A DNA stretch of 64,000 bases, from assembly GCF_000967425.1 (NCBI RefSeq), contig NZ_FO082821.1:1-64000 (forward strand). The letters run 5' to 3'. Positions 1 through 8,854 of this stretch are shown here, in pieces. The stretch is from Pseudorhizobium banfieldiae (GTDB lineage Bacteria > Pseudomonadota > Alphaproteobacteria > Rhizobiales > Rhizobiaceae). The notes beneath the pieces are model-generated. The model did no database searches, had not been told where the DNA came from, and saw only the letters and a list, made by a program, of their open reading frames with translations. A program made the position numbers and the translations under genes. The stretch's first letter is position 1, and every line of letters begins with the position of its first letter.

Positions 1-393
1 GCATCTGGCGGTCGCGGCAAACGTGGGCTCGAAATCGAGGTCTTCGACATCAACACCGGCAAGGCGCGTCCGACAGTCACGCTGTCCGGGGGCGAGACCT
101 TCATCGCGGCACTGGCACTGGCACTTGGCCTCGCCGATGTAGTCGAAAGCCTGTCGGGTAAAATCCGGATGGACACGATCTTTATCGACGAGGGTTTTGG
201 CAGCCTCGATACCGAGAATGGGGCGGGCACGCTGGATCAAGTGATCCAGGTTCTTGCTGCGCTGACAGAGGGCAGCCGAGCTGTGGGTCTGATCTCGCAT
301 GTCGGGCTGGTGCAGGAGGCTATTCCACAAGGCTTCTACGTGCGATCGACCCCAAGCGGCAGCCGGGTCGAGGAAAGGAGGGGGCTGGGATGA
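1..393 (+). CDS. SbcC/Rad50-like ATPase, C-terminal end (5' cut by window)
   Basis: Only the C-terminal 130 residues are in the window; the frame is open from base 1. The segment holds the ABC-ATPase signature LSGGETF followed by a long helix and the Walker B/D-loop stretch IDEGFGSLD, the order typical of SbcC/Rad50-type SMC-like ATPases. Known members work with an SbcD nuclease on DNA ends and hairpins. Whether this is true SbcC or a plasmid-specific AAA protein cannot be decided from the tail alone. The stop overlaps the next start (ATGA), so the two genes are probably co-translated. Confidence 0.8.
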   Translation, partial: ASGGRGKRGLEIEVFDINTGKARPTVTLSGGETFIAALALALGLADVVESLSGKIRMDTIFIDEGFGSLDTENGAGTLDQVIQVLAALTEGSRAVGLISHVGLVQEAIPQGFYVRSTPSGSRVEERRGLG

Positions 394-695
394 CGAACCG
401 TTGGTATTACCGCAAGGCGCACACCCGCCACCTGTCGACGGGGCGCACGGTATCCGTCCGCGGCGGTTGGGCAGTTCGGGGAGATCGTGAAAGCAAGAAG
501 AGCGCATCCTTCCGGCGGACTTGTCCAATATGCGGGGCGCTGATTGTAAGTGTAGGGATGCCCAGAGGTGGATGGGTCCATTTCGAGGGCGGAAAAGGTC
601 TGACACGCATTAAACACCCATGTTTGCATCTCGGCGACGGCATGGGCAGGCGGCGGGACGAAGACACGCCGGATCTTTTCGAAATGCTGCCATAG
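390..695 (+). CDS. Small hypothetical protein with a CxxC zinc-ribbon-like motif
   Basis: This 101-residue basic protein starts inside the stop of the SbcC-like gene (ATGA overlap), which supports translational coupling and the chosen start. A CPICG motif near residue 45 and a HPCLHLG stretch near residue 75 could together bind a metal, but the second pair is not a clean CxxC. I do not recognise a family. Its position suggests a partner of the ATPase, which is inference. Confidence 0.5.
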   Translation: MTNRWYYRKAHTRHLSTGRTVSVRGGWAVRGDRESKKSASFRRTCPICGALIVSVGMPRGGWVHFEGGKGLTRIKHPCLHLGDGMGRRRDEDTPDLFEMLP

Positions 696-854
696 CTCGT
701 TGCGGGATCACACAAAGCGATTCTGACCGAAACATTCAGATCGATATTCAAACCAGGATACTTTGGCGGCATCGATGAGCGTAGGCATCGACGCCAAGCG
801 CCCCACCCTCAATGAACTGATAAGGCCCTTGTCGCTGGATCTGGTCACAACGGT

Positions 855-1922
855 CTAGTCCTTGATCCGCCACATCCTGAAGCGTCCTTGTTGCGTCACT
901 TCTCGGATCAGGCCTCTCTCTTCCATCCAGGCGAGGTTCCTTTGAACAGCCGCGCGACTTGCGCCTGTTATGACCTCGACCATCGGGGCCGACACCAAAG
1001 GCCACTCTGTCAATGCCGAGCGAAGAGCGGCCGGAGTTCGCCCCGAAAGCTGAGACATGGCTCTTTCCGCCCGAGCACTCCATGTCTGGGTATCATCTAG
1101 ATGACGCATCGCCGTTAGAATTGCGCTGTTCATTCCATCCAACCAGCGGTCCAAGCGTTCGGGTGGCAAGCCCGAAACACGCAGCCCCCCTGCCCCGCCC
1201 ATGGCGAGCGGTGCGAAGATGGCGCCGCTTCCGTCGCTGGCCGCGATCCTGGACGCGGTGACGGCGGCTTCTATCTGCTGGCCGTGCTGTCCGAGACCCG
1301 CCAAGTTCCAAAGATGAAAGCCCATGCAAGCCCGCGTGATTGGATGCAAGTCGCCGGCGGCTGCCATGACATCCAGCCATCCGCCCGCGCGATCCTCGAA
1401 ACGCTCAGCGCTGTCTTCAATGTTTTCGGGATCGCGGCGATCTAGGAAGGCGGCCAAATCAGCTTTTGGTCCGGGGCCGCCTGTCAGGCGCCGAACAGCC
1501 CATCCAACTCTTGCTAGGGCATTTGTGTCATCTTGTGCGCCCGAGAGCCGCATCGATACCCAAAGCGCCAGACGATCAGAACTCACTCGATCCCCTGCGA
1601 ACCAGCTGAGGTTCGCTGCCTCGATCAAAGCGAGGCGGTGCCGCCAGCCTTCGGGGCCACGCAGCAGCCGGTCATCCAGAGCTCCCAGGCGTCCAGCCAC
1701 TCTTGCCAGTTGCGCAGCGTGAACCCCCTCTGCCTTTGCCCAGTCGTCGACGACAGCGGTGTCGGGCGGTTCCGCCCGCGGCCCTGGAGGCAAATCATCC
1801 GATTCTTCCTCGAGTGGCCCAGGCAGAAACCAGAGATCCTCTTCGTGAGCCTCTTCATCCTCCTCGATTGTGATGAGGGGGTCGTCGAAATCATCAGTCA
1901 AAGCGGATACTTGGAGCTTCAT
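855..1922 (-). CDS. Uncharacterised plasmid protein with C-terminal winged-helix-like region
   Basis: A 355-residue protein. The first 50 residues are very acidic. The middle is helical and rich in Ala, Leu and Arg. The last 50 residues (VSAPMVEVITGASRAAVQRN, then LAWMEERGLIREVTQQGRF) read as a winged helix-turn-helix with a terminal wing. This layout resembles uncharacterised DNA-binding proteins on rhizobial plasmids, but I cannot name the family with confidence. It is divergent from the recombinase at 2149, with about 226 bp between them. A regulatory role is inferred from the C-terminus only. Confidence 0.6.
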   Translation of the reverse strand: MKLQVSALTDDFDDPLITIEEDEEAHEEDLWFLPGPLEEESDDLPPGPRAEPPDTAVVDDWAKAEGVHAAQLARVAGRLGALDDRLLRGPEGWRHRLALIEAANLSWFAGDRVSSDRLALWVSMRLSGAQDDTNALARVGWAVRRLTGGPGPKADLAAFLDRRDPENIEDSAERFEDRAGGWLDVMAAAGDLHPITRACMGFHLWNLAGLGQHGQQIEAAVTASRIAASDGSGAIFAPLAMGGAGGLRVSGLPPERLDRWLDGMNSAILTAMRHLDDTQTWSARAERAMSQLSGRTPAALRSALTEWPLVSAPMVEVITGASRAAVQRNLAWMEERGLIREVTQQGRFRMWRIKD

Positions 1923-2148
1923 ATGTGCAAAATACTAATCTTTTGCACATTACCCAAGTGATTTTGTGGAGGGAGCAGACGCTCTTTATATAGTATGCGC
2001 GCGCGACTGCCGGTGGAACCTCTCAGATCGCGCTCAGCGCTAAGAAACCAAGGGATTTTGGACGAACACGACGAGAGAGCACTTGCTTGCATTCGTTTTC
2101 AAACGGTCGTTTATTAGTATTACATGAAATTGCAAACGGCCCTTTTCC
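1923..2148. other. Divergent intergenic region upstream of the recombinase
   Basis: This 226-bp, AT-richer region separates the minus-strand gene ending at 1922 from the recombinase at 2149 and must hold both promoters. Short repeats of the type TTTNCAAACGG occur near 2096-2106 and 2131-2138. No unambiguous -35/-10 pair was assigned. Confidence 0.4.
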
Positions 2149-3030
2149 ATGCCCCTGATAGGCTATGCGCGCGTATCCACAGAGGATCAGACCCCCCTGC
2201 CCCAATCGGAAGCCCTTCAATCTGCGGGTTGCGTAGAGATCTTTGAAGAGCACGCCTCAGGCGGCAATCGTGCGCGGCCGGTGCTTGCGCGCGTGTTGGA
2301 GCGCATCAGCAAGGGCGACACGCTGGTTGTCGTTCGGATCGATCGGCTTGCGCGGTCCCTGTCGCACTTGCTCGAGGTGATAGAGCGGCTGGAGGCCAAG
2401 GGTGCCTTCTTCCGCTCGCTGCAGGACCCGATCGACACGTCCTCGCCGCAGGGCAAGTTCACTCTGCAGGTTCTGGGCGCCGCGGCCGAGTTTGAACGCG
2501 CTCTGATCCGCGAGCGTACCAAGGCGGGTCTTGCCTCTGCACGCGCCAAAGGGCGCGTTGGTGGCAATCCTGGGCTTCGCACCAAGGACCCCGCCGCGCT
2601 TCGAAAGGTAAGGCTTGCCCGGCAGGATGGCTACATGGAGCGCCTCAATGAGACCGCGCAGGATTGGGTCCCCCATGTGCGCCGCCTGCGCCCCGATATG
2701 GCTTGGGAAGACGTGCTGCGGATCATCAATGCCCCCCTGCCCCACGACCGCCACTGGACCCAAAGCCGTTTACTCCGCGCGGTGAAAGCATATGTGCGGG
2801 ACGGGTTCCTGCCCGCTGAAGTGCTTGGACGCGCTGGACGTCGCGAAACAGAAGATCGCCTGCCTGCGATTGTCGCAGCAATCAAAGGTGCTGACCCCGA
2901 GATCACCTTGCAGGCAATCTGTGACCGACTGGAATCCATGCGTGAGCGCACCCCTCGCGGTCGCACCAGCTGGCAGCCTTCCTCAGTCAGAATGTTGCTG
3001 GAGCGGGCTGAAAAGCTGGGGCTCCTTTGA
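2149..3030 (+). CDS. Serine recombinase (resolvase/invertase family)
   Basis: A 293-residue protein that opens with the resolvase catalytic motif YARVSTEDQ (nucleophile Ser10). It continues with the conserved VVRIDRLARSLSHLLEVIE block, the loop around FRSLQDPIDTSSPQGKF and the E-helix LGAAAEFERALIRERTKAGL. The N-terminal 140 residues are the catalytic domain; the C-terminal half is longer than in a simple Tn3 resolvase and probably carries extra DNA-binding helices. It lies just upstream of repABC, a common place for recombinases that resolve plasmid multimers. That role is inferred from context. Confidence 0.85.
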   Translation: MPLIGYARVSTEDQTPLPQSEALQSAGCVEIFEEHASGGNRARPVLARVLERISKGDTLVVVRIDRLARSLSHLLEVIERLEAKGAFFRSLQDPIDTSSPQGKFTLQVLGAAAEFERALIRERTKAGLASARAKGRVGGNPGLRTKDPAALRKVRLARQDGYMERLNETAQDWVPHVRRLRPDMAWEDVLRIINAPLPHDRHWTQSRLLRAVKAYVRDGFLPAEVLGRAGRRETEDRLPAIVAAIKGADPEITLQAICDRLESMRERTPRGRTSWQPSSVRMLLERAEKLGLL

Positions 3031-3120
3031 AGACGGCGCTTGTGTTGGCCTAACCGATTGCCACTAAATCTAGAAAGTGCTTGCACGAATCTGGTTGGTC
3101 GGGCAATAGTCTCGAAAAAT

Positions 3121-3130
3121 AACGCGCGTT
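3121..3130. promoter_or_regulatory. Palindrome upstream of repA
   Basis: The self-complementary 10-mer AACGCGCGTT lies 34 bp before the repA start, and part of it (ACGCGC) recurs at 3140-3145. RepA/RepB autorepression acts at the repA promoter in repABC plasmids, so this could be an operator. The assignment rests on symmetry and position only. Confidence 0.25.
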
Positions 3131-3164
3131 CACATAAAAAACGCGCCCACGGATCGGGACAGAC

Positions 3165-4358
3165 ATGAGCGAAACAGAGCAGGATCTAGACATCGCCATC
3201 GGGCACTACGCGGAACTTCTCGCGTCGAACCTGCATGCTCAGCGCGCTGCCCACTTCCCGCCGGATGCAAAGAAGGTGATGCGCACTTTGACCAGCGGCG
3301 AAGCTGCTGAACTCCTTGGCGTCGATCATACCTATCTTCGGAAGCTTCATCGAGAAGGAAAGATCGTTGACGTCGAGACGACGGCTGGAAGTCATCGCCG
3401 CTATACGCTCGACGATATCTGGGAAATCCGTCAAACTCTTGAAAGAAATGCAAAAAAGTCTGGAGCTTACGTTCCTGGGCGCCGTGACGGCGACGAGCTT
3501 CAAGTCGTTTCAGTGGTGAACTTCAAGGGCGGCAGCGGCAAAACGACGACGTCTGCTCACCTCGCTCAACGCTTGGCGCTTAAGGGGTACAGGGTTCTTG
3601 CGATCGATCTCGACCCTCAAGCATCCCTTTCAGCCCTTCATGGAATCCAGCCGGAACTCGACCTTATGGAGGGCGGAACCCTCTATGATGCCGTTCGCTA
3701 CGACGATCCGGTTCCGATCGGCGAAGTGATCCGCAAGACCTACATCCGCGGCCTTGATCTTATCCCGGGCAACCTTGAACTCATGGAGTTCGAGCACGAG
3801 ACGCCTGCTGCTATCCAGCGAGGAGGAGCGAAGGCGTTTTTTGCGAGAGTTCATGATGCTCTCGATAGTGTTGAAGCAAACTACGACGTTGTTGTGATCG
3901 ACTGCCCACCGCAGCTTGGTTTCTTGACGATGTCAGCCCTTTCAGCGTCCTCGGGTGTCCTCGTGACGGTTCACCCGCAGATGCTTGACCTCATGTCGAT
4001 GTCCCAATTCCTGCGAATGACTGCGGATCTCCTGGGAGTGATCAGGGATGCAGGCGCAAATCTGCGCTTTGATTGGCTGCGCTTTTTGCCAACGCGATAC
4101 AAAGTCGGCGATGCGCCACAAACCGAAGTCATCGCCTTCATTCGCGGGCTGTTTGGTAGGTCGGTTCTGACCAATCACATGGTTGAATCGACCGCAATTT
4201 CTGACGCCGGCTTGACCAAGCAAACACTCTACGAAGCTGACAAGAAGGACTTCACGCGTCAGACGTTTGATCGTGCGATCGAATCCATGAACGCAGTGAA
4301 CGATGAGATCGCTGAAATCATCCAGAACACATGGGGGCGGAATGGCAAGAAAGCCTAA
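3165..4358 (+). CDS. repA: Plasmid partition ATPase RepA (ParA family)
   Basis: A 397-residue protein. An N-terminal MerR-like helix-turn-helix (about residues 40-85, TSGEAAELLGVDHTYLRKLH) precedes a ParA ATPase domain. The deviant Walker A motif FKGGSGKTTT lies at 120-129, followed by LAIDLDPQASLSALHG and VVIDCPPQLGF. Size and domain order fit RepA of alphaproteobacterial repABC plasmids, which moves plasmid copies with RepB and represses the operon. It is the first gene of repABC and overlaps repB. Confidence 0.95.
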   Translation: MSETEQDLDIAIGHYAELLASNLHAQRAAHFPPDAKKVMRTLTSGEAAELLGVDHTYLRKLHREGKIVDVETTAGSHRRYTLDDIWEIRQTLERNAKKSGAYVPGRRDGDELQVVSVVNFKGGSGKTTTSAHLAQRLALKGYRVLAIDLDPQASLSALHGIQPELDLMEGGTLYDAVRYDDPVPIGEVIRKTYIRGLDLIPGNLELMEFEHETPAAIQRGGAKAFFARVHDALDSVEANYDVVVIDCPPQLGFLTMSALSASSGVLVTVHPQMLDLMSMSQFLRMTADLLGVIRDAGANLRFDWLRFLPTRYKVGDAPQTEVIAFIRGLFGRSVLTNHMVESTAISDAGLTKQTLYEADKKDFTRQTFDRAIESMNAVNDEIAEIIQNTWGRNGKKA

Positions 4359-5271
4359 ACTTGGCCTGCCACTGCAGACCCTTCGCAACGCTCCTGACGC
4401 TCTTGAAGGGCGCCGACTGCGTGGAGGTGTGTTTGAGATCGATCCGGCGCAGATTGTTACCGAAGGACGGTTGGATGACAGGCTTCAAATTGAAGTTGAG
4501 GGCCTGAAAAACTCTATATCCAAGAACGGTCAGCGTGTGCCTGTCTTGGTCCGCCCACTGGAAGGTGATCGCTACAACCTGATTTATGGCCGTAGACGCC
4601 TAGAAGCATGTCGCGAACTCGGTATCAAAGTTAGAGCCATCGTCACTGAGGTTGAGGGTGATCAAGCGCTTCGTGATCAGCTTCTCGAGAATCAAGAGCG
4701 TCGTGATCTGAGCTTTATTGAGCGTGCGCTTGTTGCGACGGCGCTTCTCGACGGTGATCATTTGGAAGGGGCTGAGCGTACAAATCGAGGTGTCGCCGAA
4801 GTCCTTAACCTCCACGAAGCTGGGGTATCACAACTCTTGAGTGTCGTTCGGACGGTCGGCGAGGAACTCATCCAGGCAATCGGTGCAGCTCCCGGGATTG
4901 GTCGCCCGAGATGGGAAGAGCTCAAAAAGGCTTTGGGTGCTTACGACGGTGATCGAGACCAACTGCAAGCCGTAGCTCATGCAGCCAAGTCCGAAAGTTC
5001 CGGCTCGGTCGATGAGGTTTCTGAGCGTGCGTTTCTCGCAGTGCTGGCAGCTGCGAAGAGCGCAGAGAAGAAAGCAAGCCCGTCTAGAAATGGCGTGCCT
5101 GCTTTGGCGATCCCCGGCGTCGGAGCGGCAACGGTCAAGACGGGTCGCCGAGGCAAGCAGCTTAAACTCGATCTGACTACCGATGAACCTGATTTTATCA
5201 GCTGGTTGGAGGGCAATGCCCCAAAGCTGATTACCGAGCTTCATGAGCGCTGGAAGCGTTCAGGAGACTGA
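4342..5271 (+). CDS. repB: Plasmid partition protein RepB (ParB family)
   Basis: Read from the ATG at 4342 (MARKPKLGLP), which follows a GGGGGCGG-type ribosome site inside the end of repA; the overlap is typical of repABC. The 309-residue product has the ParB N-terminal fold (LIYGRRRLEACRELG, then LLENQERRDLSFIERAL) and a central helix-turn-helix (GVAEVLNLHEAGVSQLLSVV). Known RepB proteins bind parS sites and partner RepA. A parS-like palindrome lies at the end of repC. Confidence 0.93.
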   Translation: MARKPKLGLPLQTLRNAPDALEGRRLRGGVFEIDPAQIVTEGRLDDRLQIEVEGLKNSISKNGQRVPVLVRPLEGDRYNLIYGRRRLEACRELGIKVRAIVTEVEGDQALRDQLLENQERRDLSFIERALVATALLDGDHLEGAERTNRGVAEVLNLHEAGVSQLLSVVRTVGEELIQAIGAAPGIGRPRWEELKKALGAYDGDRDQLQAVAHAAKSESSGSVDEVSERAFLAVLAAAKSAEKKASPSRNGVPALAIPGVGAATVKTGRRGKQLKLDLTTDEPDFISWLEGNAPKLITELHERWKRSGD

Positions 5272-5305
5272 GGAAGAGCAACCAACAAGAAGGAGGCACG
5301 ATACA

Positions 5306-5401
5306 GGCAAAAAAGAAAAAGGCCCCGAGAAGCTAGCTTCACGAGACCTTTGTAAGGTTTCGCACCGGGATCAGCCCGCTACAAAATCTCAGTTTTCGCA
5401 C
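5306..5401 (-). ncRNA. Antisense counter-transcribed RNA (ctRNA) between repB and repC
   Basis: The 214-bp repB-repC gap is the standard place for the small antisense RNA that controls repC expression and incompatibility. On the minus strand a -35 TTGCGG (5430-5435) and a -10 TACATT (5407-5412) are 17 bp apart. They are followed downstream by an intrinsic terminator (stem 5321-5348, then a T-rich run). The transcript would be about 95 nt. The end points are inferred from promoter and terminator positions. Confidence 0.75.
5321..5348 (-). terminator. Intrinsic terminator of the ctRNA
   Basis: A near-perfect stem (GGCCCCGAGAAGC paired with GCTTCACGAGACC, centre TA). On the minus strand it is followed by TTTTTCTTTTTT, from the A-rich tract at 5309-5320. 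Confidence 0.8.
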
Positions 5402-5406
5402 TTCTG

Positions 5407-5435
5407 AATGTAGCGTTCTGGTCCCTACCCCGCAA
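5407..5435 (-). promoter_or_regulatory. Promoter of the repABC ctRNA
   Basis: On the minus strand TTGCGG and TACATT are separated by 17 bp, and transcription would run through the terminator at 5321-5348. Both hexamers depart from the sigma-70 consensus but the spacing is ideal. Confidence 0.55.
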
Positions 5436-5485
5436 GCGCAAAGCGATTCGCGGGCCGTAGAAATTTTGCCTTCGTGAACGTTTTC

Positions 5486-6697
5486 ATGGAGTACACACCG
5501 ATTTCGCCGTTTATGCGGCCGATCTCGCACGCCCATCTGCGCGTCATCGAGCGACCCGAGGCATCTGTTCCGGGCAGACCCGTCAACAAGTGGGAACTCC
5601 TGCGCGAGCTCTCCAAGGCGCAAGCGGCCTTTGGCGTGTCGGAACGTGACTTGACTGTTTTGCAGGGGCTCCTCAGCTTCTTTCCAGACGATGCACTTGG
5701 CGGGAACGCCGAGATGGTAGTCTTCCCCTCGAACAAGGCGATCTGTGAGCGCCTGAATGGCATGCCGTGCTCAACGATGCGTCGTCACCTCGCGCGTCTT
5801 GTCGAGGCTAGTTTGCTCCAGCGGCGCGATAGCCCCAATGGGAAGCGCTACGTCCGCAAGCACGGCGAAGAGCGCGTCGCCTTTGGCTTCGATCTTTCCC
5901 CGCTCTACTGCCAGTCCGAGGAGATCGCCCGGGCTGCAGAGGCTGTACGTGAGGCTGAGGAGCGCGTCAGGCGTCTGAGAGAGGTCGTAAGCCTCATGCG
6001 GCGTGATCTCGCGGCCCTCGCGGAGTTCGGAGAGGAGATGCAGCCAGGCCTACGCATCTGGAATCAGCTTCGCGACAAGGCTGTCCTTACAGCTCGCGCG
6101 CTTCGCCGCAAGCTTTCAACTGAGGACCTCGCGGCCTATCGAGCCGATCTTGAAGCACTCCTCGACCAGGCGCGCAACATCATTGATGGACCTGAAACAG
6201 AAGAAATGAACACCAATGATGCCCAGTCTGAGCGTCACCTTCATAATTCAAATAAAGAGTCTATAGATCTTGAACCTGCTTTAGAAAAAAGCGGGGCGGC
6301 GGCCGGCGTGCCAGACTTGAACACGGATGAGCCTGTTGCTGAGGTTGATGAACAGGACACAAGACTCCTGCCAAAGATCCCGCTGCACCTAGTGATCGCG
6401 GCATGTCCCTCGCTCAAGACCTTCTACCAAGGCGAAATCCGGCATTGGCATCAGCTTTTCGACGCGGCTTCCCATGTGCGGCCAGCCATGGGGATCAGTG
6501 CGTCTGCATGGGAAGAAGCGCAGCGATTCATGGGTCCGGAGCAAGCATCGATCGCTGTTGCTGCCATGCTTGAACGCTTTGAGGACATCAGATCGCCTGG
6601 TGGATACTTGCGAGCTCTGACTGCCAAAGCTGCGGAGGGTGAGTTTTCCTGTGGGCCGATGGTCATGGCGTTGATTGGGCGACGATCTGCAGCTTAA
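5486..6697 (+). CDS. repC: Replication initiator RepC of the repABC replicon
   Basis: A 403-residue protein from ATG 5486; a GTG four codons upstream (5474) is an alternative start. The N-terminus (RPVNKWELLRELSKAQAAFG, SERDLTVLQGLLSFFPDD, VVFPSNKAICERLNGM) and the C-terminal block SPGGYLRALTAKAAEGEF are hallmarks of RepC initiators. RepC is essential and rate-limiting and acts mainly in cis at an origin inside its own gene. No clear ribosome site precedes the start, which fits control by the antisense RNA. A second RepC-family gene lies at 61323. Confidence 0.95.
   Translation: MEYTPISPFMRPISHAHLRVIERPEASVPGRPVNKWELLRELSKAQAAFGVSERDLTVLQGLLSFFPDDALGGNAEMVVFPSNKAICERLNGMPCSTMRRHLARLVEASLLQRRDSPNGKRYVRKHGEERVAFGFDLSPLYCQSEEIARAAEAVREAEERVRRLREVVSLMRRDLAALAEFGEEMQPGLRIWNQLRDKAVLTARALRRKLSTEDLAAYRADLEALLDQARNIIDGPETEEMNTNDAQSERHLHNSNKESIDLEPALEKSGAAAGVPDLNTDEPVAEVDEQDTRLLPKIPLHLVIAACPSLKTFYQGEIRHWHQLFDAASHVRPAMGISASAWEEAQRFMGPEQASIAVAAMLERFEDIRSPGGYLRALTAKAAEGEFSCGPMVMALIGRRSAA
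6190..6300. other. Probable origin of replication (AT-rich stretch inside repC)
   Basis: Around 6190-6300 the otherwise GC-rich repC gene turns AT-rich (for example CATAATTCAAATAAAGAGTC). In studied repABC plasmids oriV lies in such an AT-rich island in the middle of repC. Position and composition support the call; function is inferred. Confidence 0.55.
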
Positions 6698-6708
6698 CAG
6701 CTGTTAAA
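6693..6708. promoter_or_regulatory. parS-like palindrome at the repC stop codon
   Basis: The 16-mer CTTAACAGCTGTTAAA contains a perfect 14-bp palindrome (6694-6707). It matches the rhizobial repABC parS pattern GTTNNCNGCNGNNAAC at all defined positions except the two outermost. It overlaps the repC stop and lies 2 bp from the ISL3 element. RepB binding is inferred. Confidence 0.5.
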
Positions 6709-6710
6709 GT

Positions 6711-6732
6711 GGTTCTTCCTCACTTTGTGTGG
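6711..6732 (+). repeat. Left inverted repeat of the ISL3 element
   Basis: A 22-bp repeat starting GGTTCTTCCTCACTTTG, exactly complementary to 8384-8405. Confidence 0.92.
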
Positions 6733-6770
6733 TTCATTCGCCGTTAGCGAGGTTTTGGCTATGGGCGGGC

Positions 6771-8396
6771 ATGCGAACGAAATCGAAATGGTCGCCCGGC
6801 CCAGGGGTCAAAGTACTGGGTGTCGCGCTCACCGTTGATGACGGTTGGGTTGTTTCCGCAGCTGGATCCAAGATCGGAATTTGCCCCGATTGTGGATGTC
6901 GAAGCCGAAGTCGGCATGGCTGGTCCTGCCGCAGCCTCCAGGATCTGCCAGTCCAGGGCAAGCCCGTCACAGTGAAGCTCCTGCTGAGCCGCTGGCGATG
7001 TGCACATGGGGAATGCGCACGACGAACGTTCACCGACCGTCTTCCGACGGTAGCTGATCCATACGCGCGTCGGACGAGAAGGGTCGGAGAGATTGTCGGG
7101 CTGCTCGGGCATAGCACTGGCGGCCGTCCTGGCGAGCGGTTGATGCAGCGGCTCGGCATACCGGTCAGCGACGACACCATCCTGCGGCAACTGAAACGGG
7201 ATGCTGCAGTTGCCCAACGCAATTCCAAGATACGTGTAGTCGGTATCGATGATTGGAGTTGGCGGCGCGCGACGAGCTATGGGACCATCATGGTCGACCT
7301 CGAGCGCCGCTCGGTCATTGACATACTGGATGACCGTAGCGTCGAGAATGCGGCCAAGTGGCTTCGGAGTCATCCTTCCATCGAGATTGTCAGCCGCGAC
7401 CGCTGCGGCCTGTATGCGCAGGCCACCCGTGAAGGCGCACCGCAGGCCCGGCAGGTTGCCGATCGGTTTCATCTGGTCCAGAACCTTCGTTCGGCCATCG
7501 AAGAACAGATGAACCTTTCTGGGCGTGCCACCGGCAGGGCCATTCTTTCGGAGGACGCAATTGTTGACGCTGCGACACATCGCCGGCGCGCCCGTCTCGC
7601 GCATAGGCAATCTCGCCAGGAGATATTCGACATGCTCCATGCCTTGCGCCAGCAAGGGCTGTCCTACAGCGAGATCGCCAGACGGACCGGCTATGAGCGT
7701 CGCAGCATAACGAAGTGGCTCAAGTTCGAAGCTCCACCAGACAGGCGACGAGCAGCACTGAACCCCACATCACCATGGTATTTCGAAGCCTTCCTTGCGC
7801 AATGCTGGAAGGATGGGAACCGGCGCGGACGGCATCTGTTTCACGACGTCAAGCAGCGCGGCTACACCGGCAGCTTCGCCAATCTGGAGCGGTTGCTCGG
7901 AGCTTGGCGGCGGGCCGAAAGGGGACAGGCCGATGATGTACCGCCCGCCGCGTTGAAGTCGGAACCGGTTCGAGATCCCGAAACCGGTCATGCAATCTCT
8001 CCGGTGGTTGCCGCGGCGCTATGTATCAAGCCGCGAGGCCTGCTGACGGACCGGCAGGCAAGGAAGGTCGACGCCCTGAAGCAGGGATCTGAGGCGTTTG
8101 TCGAGATGCGACGCCTGGCGATGCGCTTCAACGGCATCCTTCGCGGCAAGAGATCGCCACCACTGGATGCATGGATCGACGATGCGATCGACTCCGAGCT
8201 CATCCCTATCATGCGGTTCGCTCGCGTCCTTCGCAGAGACATCGATGCCGTCAACAACGCCATCGAGCTGCCCTGGAGCAACGGGCAGGCCGAAGGCCAG
8301 ATCAACCGCCTCAAGACCCTCAAGCGAGCAATGTACGGTCGGGCAGGCCCTGAATTGCTGAAGGCACGAATGCTGCCGCGGCTCCACACAAAGTGA
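6771..8396 (+). CDS. ISL3-family DDE transposase
   Basis: A 541-residue protein from ATG 6771; an in-frame GTG at 6729 overlaps the terminal repeat. The N-terminal zinc-binding region has CPDCGCRSRSRHGW, then CAHGECARRTF, followed by a helix-turn-helix. The DDE core shows VVGIDDWSWRRATSYGTIMV (first Asp), IVSRDRCGLYAQATREGAPQ (second Asp) and LPWSNGQAEGQINRLKTLKR (Glu). This order and spacing are diagnostic of ISL3 transposases. The reading frame is intact, so the element may still be active. Confidence 0.93.
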   Translation: MRTKSKWSPGPGVKVLGVALTVDDGWVVSAAGSKIGICPDCGCRSRSRHGWSCRSLQDLPVQGKPVTVKLLLSRWRCAHGECARRTFTDRLPTVADPYARRTRRVGEIVGLLGHSTGGRPGERLMQRLGIPVSDDTILRQLKRDAAVAQRNSKIRVVGIDDWSWRRATSYGTIMVDLERRSVIDILDDRSVENAAKWLRSHPSIEIVSRDRCGLYAQATREGAPQARQVADRFHLVQNLRSAIEEQMNLSGRATGRAILSEDAIVDAATHRRRARLAHRQSRQEIFDMLHALRQQGLSYSEIARRTGYERRSITKWLKFEAPPDRRRAALNPTSPWYFEAFLAQCWKDGNRRGRHLFHDVKQRGYTGSFANLERLLGAWRRAERGQADDVPPAALKSEPVRDPETGHAISPVVAAALCIKPRGLLTDRQARKVDALKQGSEAFVEMRRLAMRFNGILRGKRSPPLDAWIDDAIDSELIPIMRFARVLRRDIDAVNNAIELPWSNGQAEGQINRLKTLKRAMYGRAGPELLKARMLPRLHTK

Positions 8397-8405
8397 GGAA
8401 GAACC
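8384..8405 (-). repeat. Right inverted repeat of the ISL3 element
   Basis: Exact reverse complement of 6711-6732; the transposase stop TGA (8394-8396) lies inside it. Confidence 0.92.
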
Positions 8406-8854
8406 CGGTTAACTGCCAAACGACAGGAGAGCTGCCCGAGGAGCGGAGCGCTCATGACTCGGAGCGCAGCGGGCAGATCCATCGTTTTAAAACCTGGATC
8501 AGAAGACGGAGAACCGGCGTCGCCGGTTCGCATCCGCAAGGAGCGGCCGGGATCGGCCGCCCATCGATCCTACCCTGTACCGCTCTTACGATAGGTCGCC
8601 GATCGCGCCAATGGGCAAGCGCGCAGGCGCCGTCGCTCGTCAGGAAAAACGGCTTTCGCCGTCAGGCCGGCAAACCTTCCGTTTTTCCTTCCTCCCGCCC
8701 CATGACCCGATCCGCGTCCTAACGGGAGCGGGCTGCGCCCTCCCCCTTCGTTCCGCCGGATGTGGGGGCACATCCTTCGAAAACGAAGGCAGAGGCTTCG
8801 CCCACTAGCGGGGCTTGCTCCCAAGGGAAACGGGAAAAACTGGAGCAAGAGACC

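Larger units (their letters stand above)
6711..8405 (+). mobile_element. ISL3-family insertion sequence, complete
   Basis: A 1695-bp element bounded by perfect 22-bp inverted repeats with one transposase that runs into the right repeat. It lies 13 bp after the repC stop. No exact 8-bp target duplication is visible: the flanks read GTTAAAGT on the left and CGGTTAAC on the right. Later rearrangement at one side is likely, because the decayed module copy begins only about 20 bp to the right. Confidence 0.92.

Noticed and set aside
8406..8425. An 8-bp target duplication for the ISL3 element
   Set aside because: The flanking octamers GTTAAAGT and CGGTTAAC share only a GTTAA core, so no true duplication is claimed.
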